Origin: Motiliproteus coralliicola
GTDB taxonomy: Bacteria > Pseudomonadota > Gammaproteobacteria > Pseudomonadales > Balneatricaceae
Reading direction: 5' to 3'
DNA length: 64,000 nucleotides
Assembly: GCF_003345655.1 (NCBI RefSeq)
Contig: NZ_QQOH01000003.1
Span: 1-64,000, forward strand
Under the pieces are notes generated by a model, which did no database searches, had not been told where the DNA came from, and saw only the letters and a program-made list of their open reading frames with translations. The position numbers were made by a program, and so were the translations under genes. Positions 9,110 through 17,186 of the stretch are shown here, in pieces. Each line of letters opens with the position of its first letter. Position 1 is the first letter of the stretch.

Positions 9110-10180
9110 ATGTCTAAGCCAGTTGTTCTTCTAGTTCACGGCATGGGAACTCATCAACCCGGCAACATGACCAAAGAATTTACAAAAGGAGTGAACGAAG
9201 CAGCAGTCTTTCTTGGTTTAAACTCTTTTGATATATCAGAAAAAGTTGATCTGAAAGAATACAACTACTCAGAAAAACTTGACGACATACGAAAAAAAGC
9301 AGCCGATCACCAAGGTTCAATCAGTGAGTACCTTCAGTTCATTTCGGGAGGCGGATTGGGGAGCATTGCTTCCAAATTATCATCCATGGAGGCAAAGTTC
9401 GGCAATGACGAGTTTCTGTACACTCATTGGTTGGACGTTTTCTATTATGGGCTCACCTATCACAATGAGGAGATACGTGCAGAATGGGCGGAAGAGTTAA
9501 ATAAGCTGATCCTTTTTTGTCACAAGAATGGCAGGAAACTGCATGTTGTTGGCCATAGCCTAGGAACCGCCATTGTACATGACGCTCTGGCAAAGCTATA
9601 TCGAGAGGAAGTTGATTTTGGTGACACCCTGCATCTTTCAGCTAAATCAGAACGATTTGAAAGCCTATGGATGGTCGCCAATGTGTCCCGCCTACTATTC
9701 ATATTGACTCGCTTTACGGATCCTAATCACTCCATCGTGCACGATAGTAATCCCGATATGCTTGGATGTAGCAATTATTTTTACAACGTCGGAAATAAAT
9801 TTGATCCGTTTCTGTTAGTAAAGCGTTACAAGCGAGATATCGAAAACGGAAGGCATATCTGTTTTGGCGAAGTTCGTAAACGAGATGACGATTTAAAAGT
9901 TAACCCACATGATCTTACTGAATATATGGCGTGCCCAGATATTACAAGACTATTCCTATATCGAACGTTAGGATATAAATTTAGCATCACAGTTCAAGAC
10001 GAAGCCCGTAAGAAATATCGAGCGACAACCATTCAAGGAAATCTCTCAGAAGCTGAAGAAAAAATAAGCCAATTTGTTAATGATTTAGGAGATATACAAC
10101 CCAACAACATCAGCACCGTAATTAATTCTTTCGAAGCGGCTAAAAAAGCAATCAAAGAAGTCCGTTCGTTAGCTGATTAA
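9110..10180 (+). CDS. Alpha/beta-hydrolase of unknown substrate
   Basis: A 356-residue cytoplasmic-looking hydrolase without a signal peptide. Near the N-terminus LLVHGMGTHQPG is the oxyanion-hole region, and HVVGHSLGTAIVHDAL carries the G-x-S-x-G nucleophile elbow near residue 150. Candidate acid and His residues lie in the C-terminal half but are not assigned. Lipase/esterase-like proteins with this N-terminal HGMGTH motif are generally uncharacterised. The chosen ATG has AAGGAT seven bases upstream; a TTG 12 codons earlier lacks a good site. Base and codon use are clearly more AT-rich than the flanks, pointing to transfer. A secreted protein follows after 10 bases, so the two are probably one operon. 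Confidence 0.75.
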   Translation: MSKPVVLLVHGMGTHQPGNMTKEFTKGVNEAAVFLGLNSFDISEKVDLKEYNYSEKLDDIRKKAADHQGSISEYLQFISGGGLGSIASKLSSMEAKFGNDEFLYTHWLDVFYYGLTYHNEEIRAEWAEELNKLILFCHKNGRKLHVVGHSLGTAIVHDALAKLYREEVDFGDTLHLSAKSERFESLWMVANVSRLLFILTRFTDPNHSIVHDSNPDMLGCSNYFYNVGNKFDPFLLVKRYKRDIENGRHICFGEVRKRDDDLKVNPHDLTEYMACPDITRLFLYRTLGYKFSITVQDEARKKYRATTIQGNLSEAEEKISQFVNDLGDIQPNNISTVINSFEAAKKAIKEVRSLAD

Positions 10181-10190
10181 TCAAGGATGA

Positions 10191-11354
10191 ATGATGATGA
10201 AGAATATATTTTCCTGTGTACTAATCTCGCTGCTACTAATAAGCCATTCTAATGCTGGCGAACTGTCTTCAACACGGTTAGACATCAAGTGTGACATGTC
10301 AGAGATGGATGGCTTAGAAAAAGCAAAATACTTTAAATCCCTTCAAGAAAAATCAAAACACTTTGCTCTTCAAACCTGTAAAAATATGCTGGCTAACCCG
10401 TACGAATCAATCATCAACGATACCAAGTACTTACTTAAAGGCACTGATTCCCTTGTAGGAGCCGATGGGAAACAATTTTCCTATAGCGCATCGTTATTTG
10501 AGGAGTGGATAAAGGCCTTTGACCCTGACATCTTTGGTGGCATGAGGAATATCGCTTACGACTTTGCCAATTATGTTCCTCCCAATCGCGATATTGTCGG
10601 AGGGTTTAAAGGTCTAACCGTACGCACCAATGATGATTGCGCAAATGGAGAGGTACCGACGTGTTCACTGTCCTTGGAATACCGTTCAAATGCAGCGGTT
10701 AATGACTACAGGTTTTTCACTGGAACAGCATTAAGCAACCAACAATCAGCTGCTTGTAAACGCATGGGCTTTTCAAACTGTATTGAAGCCCTGCATGATC
10801 TTAGAAAAGCCATAGATCCCTACCGCTACTTTGTAGTAGCCGCCCATACTAAGTCGGTCATAAATTCGCTTAGCATTCTCAATAAGAAATGGGATGAATT
10901 CTCAGATAATTCCCGGCACCAAACGTTTGTAGATAAATGGTTAACTACGGAAATCTACCACGATCAGTTCAACGGTAGAGATTGGGCTACGCCTCCCAAG
11001 TACCAGTATTTTCTGCTACATCCTGGAATTGTTGTTGACCACTTCAGCGCAGCAAGCAGCGGCGAACAAACGGAGCTAGGTTTGTCAGTTGAGTGGGTCG
11101 GCATCAATAAATGGGACGGTAAAATACCTCTAGGCATTTCGATCACGTCCATCTACTCAGATCGTAGTTCTGGAAAACAAGTAGGACATGGGGTGATGCT
11201 CCATGTAGACAATGACTATAGTTTTGGAATCGTAGACCGAGGAGATGGAGACACAAGTGTCTTCGTGAACCTTAACTTTTTCAAATGGTTCGGCGAAAAG
11301 CAGGACAAGTACGGCGCATTCAAAGAGAAGCTAGGAAAGTTCCGCGGCAATTAG
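10191..11354 (+). CDS. Predicted secreted protein of unknown function
   Basis: A 387-residue protein I do not recognise. It opens with a clear Sec signal peptide (lysine, then FSCVLISLLLISHSNAG) with likely cleavage after the AG region. The mature part has several cysteines (at least six in the first half), fitting a disulfide-bonded periplasmic or exported protein. No catalytic motif is evident. Three consecutive ATG codons open the gene; AAGGA is best spaced for the second or third, so the start may be 10194 or 10197. AT-rich like its partner hydrolase, 10 bases upstream. The pairing of a cytoplasmic hydrolase with an exported protein is the only functional clue. Confidence 0.65.
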   Translation: MMMKNIFSCVLISLLLISHSNAGELSSTRLDIKCDMSEMDGLEKAKYFKSLQEKSKHFALQTCKNMLANPYESIINDTKYLLKGTDSLVGADGKQFSYSASLFEEWIKAFDPDIFGGMRNIAYDFANYVPPNRDIVGGFKGLTVRTNDDCANGEVPTCSLSLEYRSNAAVNDYRFFTGTALSNQQSAACKRMGFSNCIEALHDLRKAIDPYRYFVVAAHTKSVINSLSILNKKWDEFSDNSRHQTFVDKWLTTEIYHDQFNGRDWATPPKYQYFLLHPGIVVDHFSAASSGEQTELGLSVEWVGINKWDGKIPLGISITSIYSDRSSGKQVGHGVMLHVDNDYSFGIVDRGDGDTSVFVNLNFFKWFGEKQDKYGAFKEKLGKFRGN

Positions 11355-11542
11355 ATCTAGTTAGTAAGCCACTGTATAAGCAAGGCTTATATCGTCCTGT
11401 TTTCACTTTTGTGCAAAAATAGCCCCTCAAAGATCAAGTGTTTTGCCGCAACAGCAAAGCTAGCAACGCAAAGTTGAGCGCCGGCTTCTACCCTAAGAGT
11501 TGCTGCTCAACATAGCAGCCCCAGAATACAAATCATCAACAC

Positions 11543-11570
11543 AAAAAACCCCGGCATGATCCGGGGTTTT
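11543..11570. terminator. Bidirectional terminator, copy of the tauC terminator
   Basis: AAAACCCCGG and CCGGGGTTTT close a six-base loop, with extra A and T flanks on the two sides, so it can act in either direction. A closely similar hairpin follows the intact tauC at 18592-18615, showing that the duplicated segment includes the terminator. Confidence 0.8.
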
Positions 11571-11596
11571 GTTTTGAACTAGGAGCGGAAGCTAAA

Positions 11597-11970
11597 TCAG
11601 GCTTTCCCCTTCCAGGGAATCAACTTTGCTTCAGTTTGCGCATCAGGATATCGATGCCGTAGCCGATCGCACCAACGATGATCACCCCCAGCACCACGAT
11701 ATCGGTGGACAGGAATTTACTCGCCACCATGATCATGTAGCCGACCCCGGATTCCGCTGCGACCAGCTCCGCCGCCACCACGGTACCCCAGCAGCCTCCC
11801 ATCGCGACCCGCATCCCGGTGAAGATCTCCGGCAACGAGTTGGGCAGGATCACATGCTGCAGGATCTGGCGCTTGCTGGCGCCCAGCGAATAAGCCGCAT
11901 AGATCTTGTTGAGCTTGACGCTACCGACCCCAGCCTGGGCGAGGATCAACACGCCAGAGTCGATACTCAT
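11597..11970 (-). pseudogene. Truncated, frameshifted tauC copy
   Basis: The last roughly 115 codons of a taurine-type ABC permease, closely matching the C-terminus of the intact tauC at 18645-19502 (VGSVKLNKI-AYSLGASKR and onwards). About 170 N-terminal residues, including the first membrane segments, are missing. Near the 3' end one base is lost relative to the intact gene, so the frame ends in KLKQS instead of continuing to the normal IPWKGKA end, although the original stop position is still visible at 11597-11599. One conserved Val has become Gly. Most other differences are silent, suggesting a once-functional paralogue that later decayed. It lies in the same orientation as tauC. Confidence 0.85.
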
Positions 11971-12213
11971 ACGAGTACCTCATTAGTTTTAAGTATTTAC
12001 CTAATCAAACACTAAGCGATTCGGATATAGCTTGTTCTTAGAGGAGCTAATAACCCCGTGCACTTCCAACCATCACCAGCATCAAGTTTCTGCAGCCTGA
12101 TAAATGTTATGTTGTAACATATGCACCGCTAACGCATTTCTGTTCCAACATGACAGACGAGTTCGTTGGCAACCAACTCCACCCAGATACACAGGCAACT
12201 TCCGAAGTAACCC

Positions 12214-13071
12214 ATGGCTAGATTATTTGTAAATAACTTAACGGTAATGGATTTCTCTTTCCTCGACGTTGAACGAGGGCTGGTCGGTGAGTCTTGGATC
12301 GTCGATGTTGAACTGATTGGCGACCTCGATGACCAGGGAATGGTGTTTGATTTCGGTGATGTTAAGAAGCAGATCAAGCGGTTTTTCGATGCTCAGGCCG
12401 ATCACCGTTTATTGGTACCTGTACGCTCGCCAGGCTGCCGCATCCAGGAAGACAACGACAGGCTATCGGTGGAGTTTCCACTCAACTCGGGCGCGATCGT
12501 CTCCCACCAATCCCCTCCTGATACGGTGCTATTGGTCGACAGCCAGGCTATCGTTCCCGATCAGATTGCCCAGCAGTTGCAGCGCCAACTGAAAACGCTG
12601 CTACCGGGTAATGTGAGCAACCTGTTTATCGGTCTTCGTCCTGAAAAAATCGACGGCCCTTATTATCACTACACCCATGGCTTGCAGCAGCACTTGGGGC
12701 AGTGTCAACGGATTGCCCACGGCCACCGTTCTCGCATCGAGATCTACATCGATGATGAGCGGAGTCAACAGCTGGAGCAACACTGGGCGAGTCGCTTAGC
12801 GGATAGTTACATCGCGACAAAAAGCCATGTGGTTGAAGAGCTTGACTGCAACGGCATCCCACACACGCGTTTGGCCTATACGGCCCAGCAGGGGGAGTTT
12901 GCCGTCAGCGTGCCTAGTTCCCAGGTGCTGCTTATCCCCTACGTCAGCACGGTTGAGAACATCGCCCGCTACCTGGCAGAAACTATCGCTCAGCAGCAAT
13001 CGGGACAGGTTACCGTTAGGGCTTTCGAAGGCGTAGAAAAAGGAGCTGTTGCTGAGGCCGGCAGTGACTAA
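12214..13071 (+). CDS. 6-carboxytetrahydropterin synthase-like protein, two-domain QueD/PTPS family
   Basis: A 285-residue protein made of two PTPS/QueD-like modules. The first opens with ARLFVNNLTVMDFSFLDVER and contains ELIGDLDDQGMVFDFGDVKK, the family's Asp-rich strand; the second contains the EIYIDDERSQ region. Single-domain QueD makes 6-carboxytetrahydropterin for queuosine; the long two-domain form is known in gammaproteobacteria but its reaction is not settled. The zinc-binding His triad is not clearly complete (for example GPYYHYTHGL is a candidate), so activity is uncertain. It stands alone between the tauC remnant and the beta-lactamase-like gene, with only a weak ribosome site. Confidence 0.7.
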   Translation: MARLFVNNLTVMDFSFLDVERGLVGESWIVDVELIGDLDDQGMVFDFGDVKKQIKRFFDAQADHRLLVPVRSPGCRIQEDNDRLSVEFPLNSGAIVSHQSPPDTVLLVDSQAIVPDQIAQQLQRQLKTLLPGNVSNLFIGLRPEKIDGPYYHYTHGLQQHLGQCQRIAHGHRSRIEIYIDDERSQQLEQHWASRLADSYIATKSHVVEELDCNGIPHTRLAYTAQQGEFAVSVPSSQVLLIPYVSTVENIARYLAETIAQQQSGQVTVRAFEGVEKGAVAEAGSD

Positions 13072-13242
13072 CTGGCGTTAGGATACTGTGTATCCAAAGT
13101 TAAACGCCGATATGGCTCCAGCAACGCGCTGACCGAGAGTTATGCTAGAGAGCTATAATACGGGGCAGGTTTAAGTAATTATGATCTTACCCTCGGATAC
13201 GAGTAACCGCCCAGGAATCAGCTGTACCACAAGGTTTTGCCG

Positions 13243-14535
13243 ATGATGTATCGCCTCGCCAGACTATTCGTAACCCTGCTCGCCTTACAGACCACTGCCG
13301 TAATTGCCTCCCCCTCTTCGACTTCCGCCCTCCTCTATGACGTCTCCTACGTATGGAGCAACAACACGGCAGCTGTGCGGACGTATTACGACAAGGTGGC
13401 CCGCGTGCTCGGCCCTGCGGTGGCCAAAGATTTACGAATCGTGGTCGTGGATGGTCTGCATGGCGTGATTTACCTGCGCAACGGTGACAGCTCCGGTGCG
13501 GTACGGGTCGCACGGGCCCATAGCAGACTACTGAACAAGGCGGGATTGGATACGGCGGCACCGGTGATCTCAAAAGACTGGGTTCTGGCTAAGGCCGATC
13601 GCCACTTAACGCCTTCAAAGCAACGCCAAAAACCAAGCAAAGCACCAACACTCCAACCCGTGCTCGCGAACCCCTCGGCAGCTTCAAGCAGCACAGTCGC
13701 AAAGCCTAGCGCTAGCGTTCAAACAACGAAAACGGCCCACCATGTCCGCGATCTGGAGGCCGCAGTGGAAGCCTATATCAAGGAGCTTCGACGCAAGGGT
13801 CGGATCAGTGCGGATGAGCGTACCGGCTGGTCGGTGTTCGATTTCACCACCGGTGAAAAGCTGGTCACCATCAACGAGGAAGCTCAATTCCAGGCCGCCA
13901 GCCTGATCAAACCCTTTATCGCAGCGGCCTTCTTTCACCGAGTTAAACAGCAAGATCTTTTCTATGGGCCCAAAAGCCGACGCCATATGGAGCGGATGAT
14001 CCACCACTCGGACAACCCCTCCACCAACTGGGTGATGCGGCAGGTCGGCGGTCCCCAGGCGGTCCAGCGGATTCTCAAACAGCATTATCCCGGCATCTTT
14101 CGCACCACCAGCATCGTTGAATACATTCCGGCGGGTGGAAAGACCTACCGCAACAAGGCCTCCATCCGTGACTACAGCCGCTTTCTCTACGCCCTGTGGG
14201 AAGACAACATCGTCGGCGCCCGGGAGATCAAGCGGCTGATGTCCTTGCCCGGCACAGACCGAATCTACACCGGCGCCAGGGCCGTACCCGTCGGTACCCA
14301 GGTTCTGAACAAGACCGGCAGCACCGCCCGACTCTGCGCCGATATGGGGATCTTGAATGTGCAGGGACCGGATGGAAAACGCTATCCCTACACTCTGATC
14401 GGCATCATCGAGAAGCAGGAGAACGCCAGTAACTACACCAGCTGGATACGCTCGCGCTCCAAAGTGATAAGGGACGTATCCAACATCGTCTATCAGGGCA
14501 TTGCCCAACGGCATGATTTCGACAATCTGCTTTGA
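13243..14535 (+). CDS. Class A beta-lactamase-like serine hydrolase, exported
   Basis: A 430-residue exported protein. An N-terminal signal sequence (RLARLFVTLLALQTTAVIAS) leads to about 160 residues of linker, then the hydrolase domain. The three catalytic motifs are visible: SLIK (Ser220, Lys223), SDN (256-258) and KTG (357-359). The typical lactamase Glu loop (ExxLN) is not obvious, so this may act on cell-wall peptides or esters rather than as a resistance enzyme. The long N-terminal region is unlike that of standard lactamases of about 290 residues. ATG 13243 has AAGG eight bases upstream. The next gene lies 107 bases on and is probably separately expressed. Confidence 0.75.
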   Translation: MMYRLARLFVTLLALQTTAVIASPSSTSALLYDVSYVWSNNTAAVRTYYDKVARVLGPAVAKDLRIVVVDGLHGVIYLRNGDSSGAVRVARAHSRLLNKAGLDTAAPVISKDWVLAKADRHLTPSKQRQKPSKAPTLQPVLANPSAASSSTVAKPSASVQTTKTAHHVRDLEAAVEAYIKELRRKGRISADERTGWSVFDFTTGEKLVTINEEAQFQAASLIKPFIAAAFFHRVKQQDLFYGPKSRRHMERMIHHSDNPSTNWVMRQVGGPQAVQRILKQHYPGIFRTTSIVEYIPAGGKTYRNKASIRDYSRFLYALWEDNIVGAREIKRLMSLPGTDRIYTGARAVPVGTQVLNKTGSTARLCADMGILNVQGPDGKRYPYTLIGIIEKQENASNYTSWIRSRSKVIRDVSNIVYQGIAQRHDFDNLL

Positions 14536-14642
14536 TTCGATTCGGTCACTTATAAGTCACATACACGTTGCTCATAAAAAATTTAAGCTTGGTTTAATCC
14601 CCCCCTTATTAGGCTGTTCTCAGACAACTGAGGAGCACAGCC

Positions 14643-15233
14643 ATGATCTTCCAACAACGCCATTCACCGACCGTCAAAGTGTGGGATCCCTATGTACGGA
14701 TTTTTCATTGGTCATTGGTGTTTTTCTTTACTCTGGCCTTCGTTACCGAAGATGACTGGCTAAGGTTACACACCTTTGCGGGATATACCGTGACCGGGCT
14801 GGTTATCTTTCGTGTCTGCTGGGGGCTGATCGGTAGCCGCTATGCTCGGTTCAGTCATTTCCTCTATCGCCCCAGCCGCATTGCTGCTTATCTGAGATCG
14901 TTATTGACCAGACATCCGAAGCACTACCTGGGACACAACCCGGCTGGTGGGGCCATGATCCTGCTGATGTTGCTGATGCTTTCCCTGACCGCCTTCACCG
15001 GCATGGCCACGTTAGCCACCGAGGGACTTGGGCCGTTGGCAGGAACGTTTTTCGCTTTCTGGTCCGAGGATCTGCTGGAGGAAAGCCATGAACTATTCGC
15101 CAATGCCATGTTGTTGTTGGTGTTCCTCCATATTGCCGGGGTGTTGGTTAGTAGTCTCTTGCATCGCGAGAACCTGATCTTGGCCATGCTAACCGGTCGT
15201 AAGAAAAACCTTGAAGGAGAAACCCATGAGTAA
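14643..15233 (+). CDS. Cytochrome b561-family membrane protein
   Basis: A 196-residue di-heme cytochrome b with four or five membrane helices. Characteristic signs are the opening KVWDPYVRIFHWSLVFFF with a heme His, WLRLHTFAGYTVTGLVIFR with another, RYARFSHF, and the later HELFANAMLLLVFLHIAG. It would pass electrons between the quinone pool and periplasmic c-type cytochromes. GAGGAG lies seven bases before ATG. It overlaps the following cytochrome gene by eight bases and heads a cluster with SHP-like and DHC-like cytochromes, a grouping known from Rhodobacter and Shewanella. A paralogue is at 47126-47785. Confidence 0.9.
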   Translation: MIFQQRHSPTVKVWDPYVRIFHWSLVFFFTLAFVTEDDWLRLHTFAGYTVTGLVIFRVCWGLIGSRYARFSHFLYRPSRIAAYLRSLLTRHPKHYLGHNPAGGAMILLMLLMLSLTAFTGMATLATEGLGPLAGTFFAFWSEDLLEESHELFANAMLLLVFLHIAGVLVSSLLHRENLILAMLTGRKKNLEGETHE

Positions 15234-15615
15234 GCCCGTACTGTTCGCTCTACTCAACGCCTGGTGGCTGACGTTCACGCCCATCAGTCATGCATCGCCT
15301 ATCCATGGGTTGCTGGATGCCTATCGCAACCAAGGGGCTGAAGCGTTCTCTGCCAAGCGGGGTGAGCAACTGTGGCTGACTCAGCGCGACGGACGGCGTT
15401 GTGGTAGTTGCCACACTGACGACCCTAAGGCACCGGGCAAACACCAGAAAACCGGCAAAGCGATTAAACCCCTGGCTCCCTCGGTAAATGCTGAGCGGCT
15501 AACCAGTGAAAAAACGATCAAGAAGTGGCTTAAGCGCAACTGCAAATGGACCCTGAGACGCGAATGTACGGCTCAAGAGAAAGGTGATTTTTTAACTTGG
15601 CTACTAAGCCGATAG
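15226..15615 (+). CDS. SHP-like monoheme cytochrome c (DUF1924)
   Basis: A 129-residue exported cytochrome. A signal peptide covers about the first 22 residues, and a single heme motif CGSCH follows near residue 60 (DGRRCGSCHTDDP). The C-terminal pattern (KTGKAIKPLAPSVN, then CKWTLRRECTAQEKGDFLTW) is that of DUF1924/sphaeroides heme protein. SHP is a periplasmic, oxygen-binding, high-spin cytochrome whose natural partner is DHC, the next gene. Two extra cysteines near the end could form a disulfide. The start is ATG 15226 after GGAGAAACCC, overlapping the cytochrome b stop. Confidence 0.85.
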   Translation: MSKPVLFALLNAWWLTFTPISHASPIHGLLDAYRNQGAEAFSAKRGEQLWLTQRDGRRCGSCHTDDPKAPGKHQKTGKAIKPLAPSVNAERLTSEKTIKKWLKRNCKWTLRRECTAQEKGDFLTWLLSR

Positions 15616-15628
15616 AGGAGGCATCAAG

Positions 15629-16225
15629 ATGCAAGAGCAACTATCCGTTTGGCGCTGGACCCTTGGTGGGGTTCTCTTAACCGGCTCGCTGGCCATCGGT
15701 TTCTGGGGGCTGACCAGCAGCGAAGTACGTGCTGACCGGGACAAATACGAGAGCGACCATGAATACGAAGAGTATGGTTACCGTCAGCCCCAATCACAGC
15801 CATCACCGCTCTACGATGAAGAGTGTGGCAGTTGTCATTTAGCCTACCCGGGTTATCTGTTACCGACAGATAGCTGGATCAACCTGATGAACAACCTTGA
15901 GGACCATTTCGGAGAGAATGCCGAGCTAGACTCGCAGGATCAGCAAGCAATTAAGCAGTACTTGGCCACCAACGCGGCCGATAGCAGACGCTATGCGAAG
16001 CTCCGCGATGCCGCTACTATCGACGATAGCCGTGCGCCCCTAATGCGAATTACTGAATTACCGTTCTTTATCGAAGAACATGACGAAGTGCCGCAATATA
16101 TGGTCGAGGGTAATGATCAGGTAGGTTCGTTTAGCCAATGCGATACTTGCCATGCCGACGCCGATCGAGGACGTTTTGATGAGGACCAGATTCGTATTCC
16201 TGGCTATGGCCGCTGGGATGATTAG
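15629..16225 (+). CDS. Diheme cytochrome c (DHC family)
   Basis: A 198-residue periplasmic or membrane-anchored cytochrome. An N-terminal hydrophobic segment (WTLGGVLLTGSLAIGFWGLT) serves as signal or anchor, and two heme motifs follow: CGSCH near residue 68 and CDTCH near residue 171. Two widely spaced motifs in about 200 residues are the mark of DHC, the electron donor to SHP. AGGAGG is seven bases before ATG, and the gap to the SHP gene is 13 bases. The order cytochrome b, SHP, DHC makes a short membrane-to-periplasm electron chain. Confidence 0.87.
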   Translation: MQEQLSVWRWTLGGVLLTGSLAIGFWGLTSSEVRADRDKYESDHEYEEYGYRQPQSQPSPLYDEECGSCHLAYPGYLLPTDSWINLMNNLEDHFGENAELDSQDQQAIKQYLATNAADSRRYAKLRDAATIDDSRAPLMRITELPFFIEEHDEVPQYMVEGNDQVGSFSQCDTCHADADRGRFDEDQIRIPGYGRWDD

Positions 16226-16499
16226 CTTGGTATCCATGGGTTGGTTGTCATCGACACTGAACGCCAGCCCATTGGATCAGGATGATGTGGTGCCGTTGGT
16301 CGAACAGGGACAGGTACTGCCACTAGAACAGATCCTGCAAAGGCACCAATCACGCTTAAAGGGCCGATTGATTGATTTGGAGCTGGAGCATGAGCACGGA
16401 AGGCTCGTTTATGAGCTGGAGATAATCGATGATCAAGGCGTTGTTCGTGAGTACCTGATTGACGCCAAGACCAACGAGTGGCTGGGTGAAGAGCATTGA
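16179..16499 (+). CDS. PepSY-domain exported protein
   Basis: A 106-residue protein with a signal peptide (VFLAMAAGMISLVSMGWLSS) followed by one PepSY module (VLPLEQILQRHQSRLKGRLI, then YELEIIDDQGVVREYLIDAK). PepSY proteins often sit beside cytochrome b561 and QseBC-type two-component genes, where they are thought to act in the periplasm. The likely start, ATG 16179, lies inside the end of the DHC gene with GAGG eight bases upstream. The response regulator begins 18 bases after the stop. The role is not known; a link between periplasmic redox state and the sensor is speculation. Confidence 0.8.
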   Translation: MRTRFVFLAMAAGMISLVSMGWLSSTLNASPLDQDDVVPLVEQGQVLPLEQILQRHQSRLKGRLIDLELEHEHGRLVYELEIIDDQGVVREYLIDAKTNEWLGEEH

Positions 16500-16517
16500 T
16501 ATTCGACGGATCACGGA

Positions 16518-17186
16518 ATGCGAATACTGTTAGTTGAAGACGACCAGTCGCTGGCAATAGAGATCAAAGCGGCTCTCAACAAGGTAGGCTACGCGGTAGA
16601 GCTCAGTCATGATGGCATTGATGCCGAGTTCATGGGCAACGAAGAGACCTTTGATGCCATCGTGCTTGACCTGGGGCTACCCGGACGTCCCGGTTTAGAG
16701 GTGCTTCAGCATTGGAGGCAAGGCAGCAATGATACGCCTGTGCTGATCCTGACCGCCAGAGACAACTGGAATGAGCGAGTTGATGGACTCAAAGCTGGCG
16801 CTGATGATTATCTGGGTAAGCCCTTTCATATCGAAGAGCTTCAAGCCAGACTCGAAGCGGTTATCCGTCGCCACCACGGCTACTCCGAAAACATTCTCAG
16901 TTACGCCGGCCTCAGCCTCAACACCGACAGTCAGCAGTTAAGCGCTACGGGTAAGGCCCCTGTACAGCTGCGAGGCATCGAGTATCGATTAATGCGGCTG
17001 CTGTTGATGAATCCACAACGAATCCTGTCTAAATCGGAAATTACCGATCATATCTATGAAGAGGACTTCCAGCGAGACAGCAATGTTGTCGAAGTCTACG
17101 TCAATAAGTTACGACAACGTTTTGGTAAGGGGTTGATTGAAACCCACCGCGGTCAAGGCTATAAGCTAGGTCGTGTCGAGTCATGA
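16518..17186 (+). CDS. OmpR-family response regulator
   Basis: A 222-residue regulator. The receiver domain has the acidic pocket in LLVEDDQS, the phospho-acceptor Asp51 in DAIVLDLGLPG and the Lys in LGKPFHIEEL. The C-terminal winged helix covers about residues 125-220 (QLRGIEYRLMRLLLMNPQRI, ending with VVEVYVNKLRQRFG). Its stop overlaps the kinase start in ATGA. It belongs to the QseB/PmrA-like group and presumably controls the upstream cytochrome cluster, although target sites are not evident. Confidence 0.93.
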   Translation: MRILLVEDDQSLAIEIKAALNKVGYAVELSHDGIDAEFMGNEETFDAIVLDLGLPGRPGLEVLQHWRQGSNDTPVLILTARDNWNERVDGLKAGADDYLGKPFHIEELQARLEAVIRRHHGYSENILSYAGLSLNTDSQQLSATGKAPVQLRGIEYRLMRLLLMNPQRILSKSEITDHIYEEDFQRDSNVVEVYVNKLRQRFGKGLIETHRGQGYKLGRVES

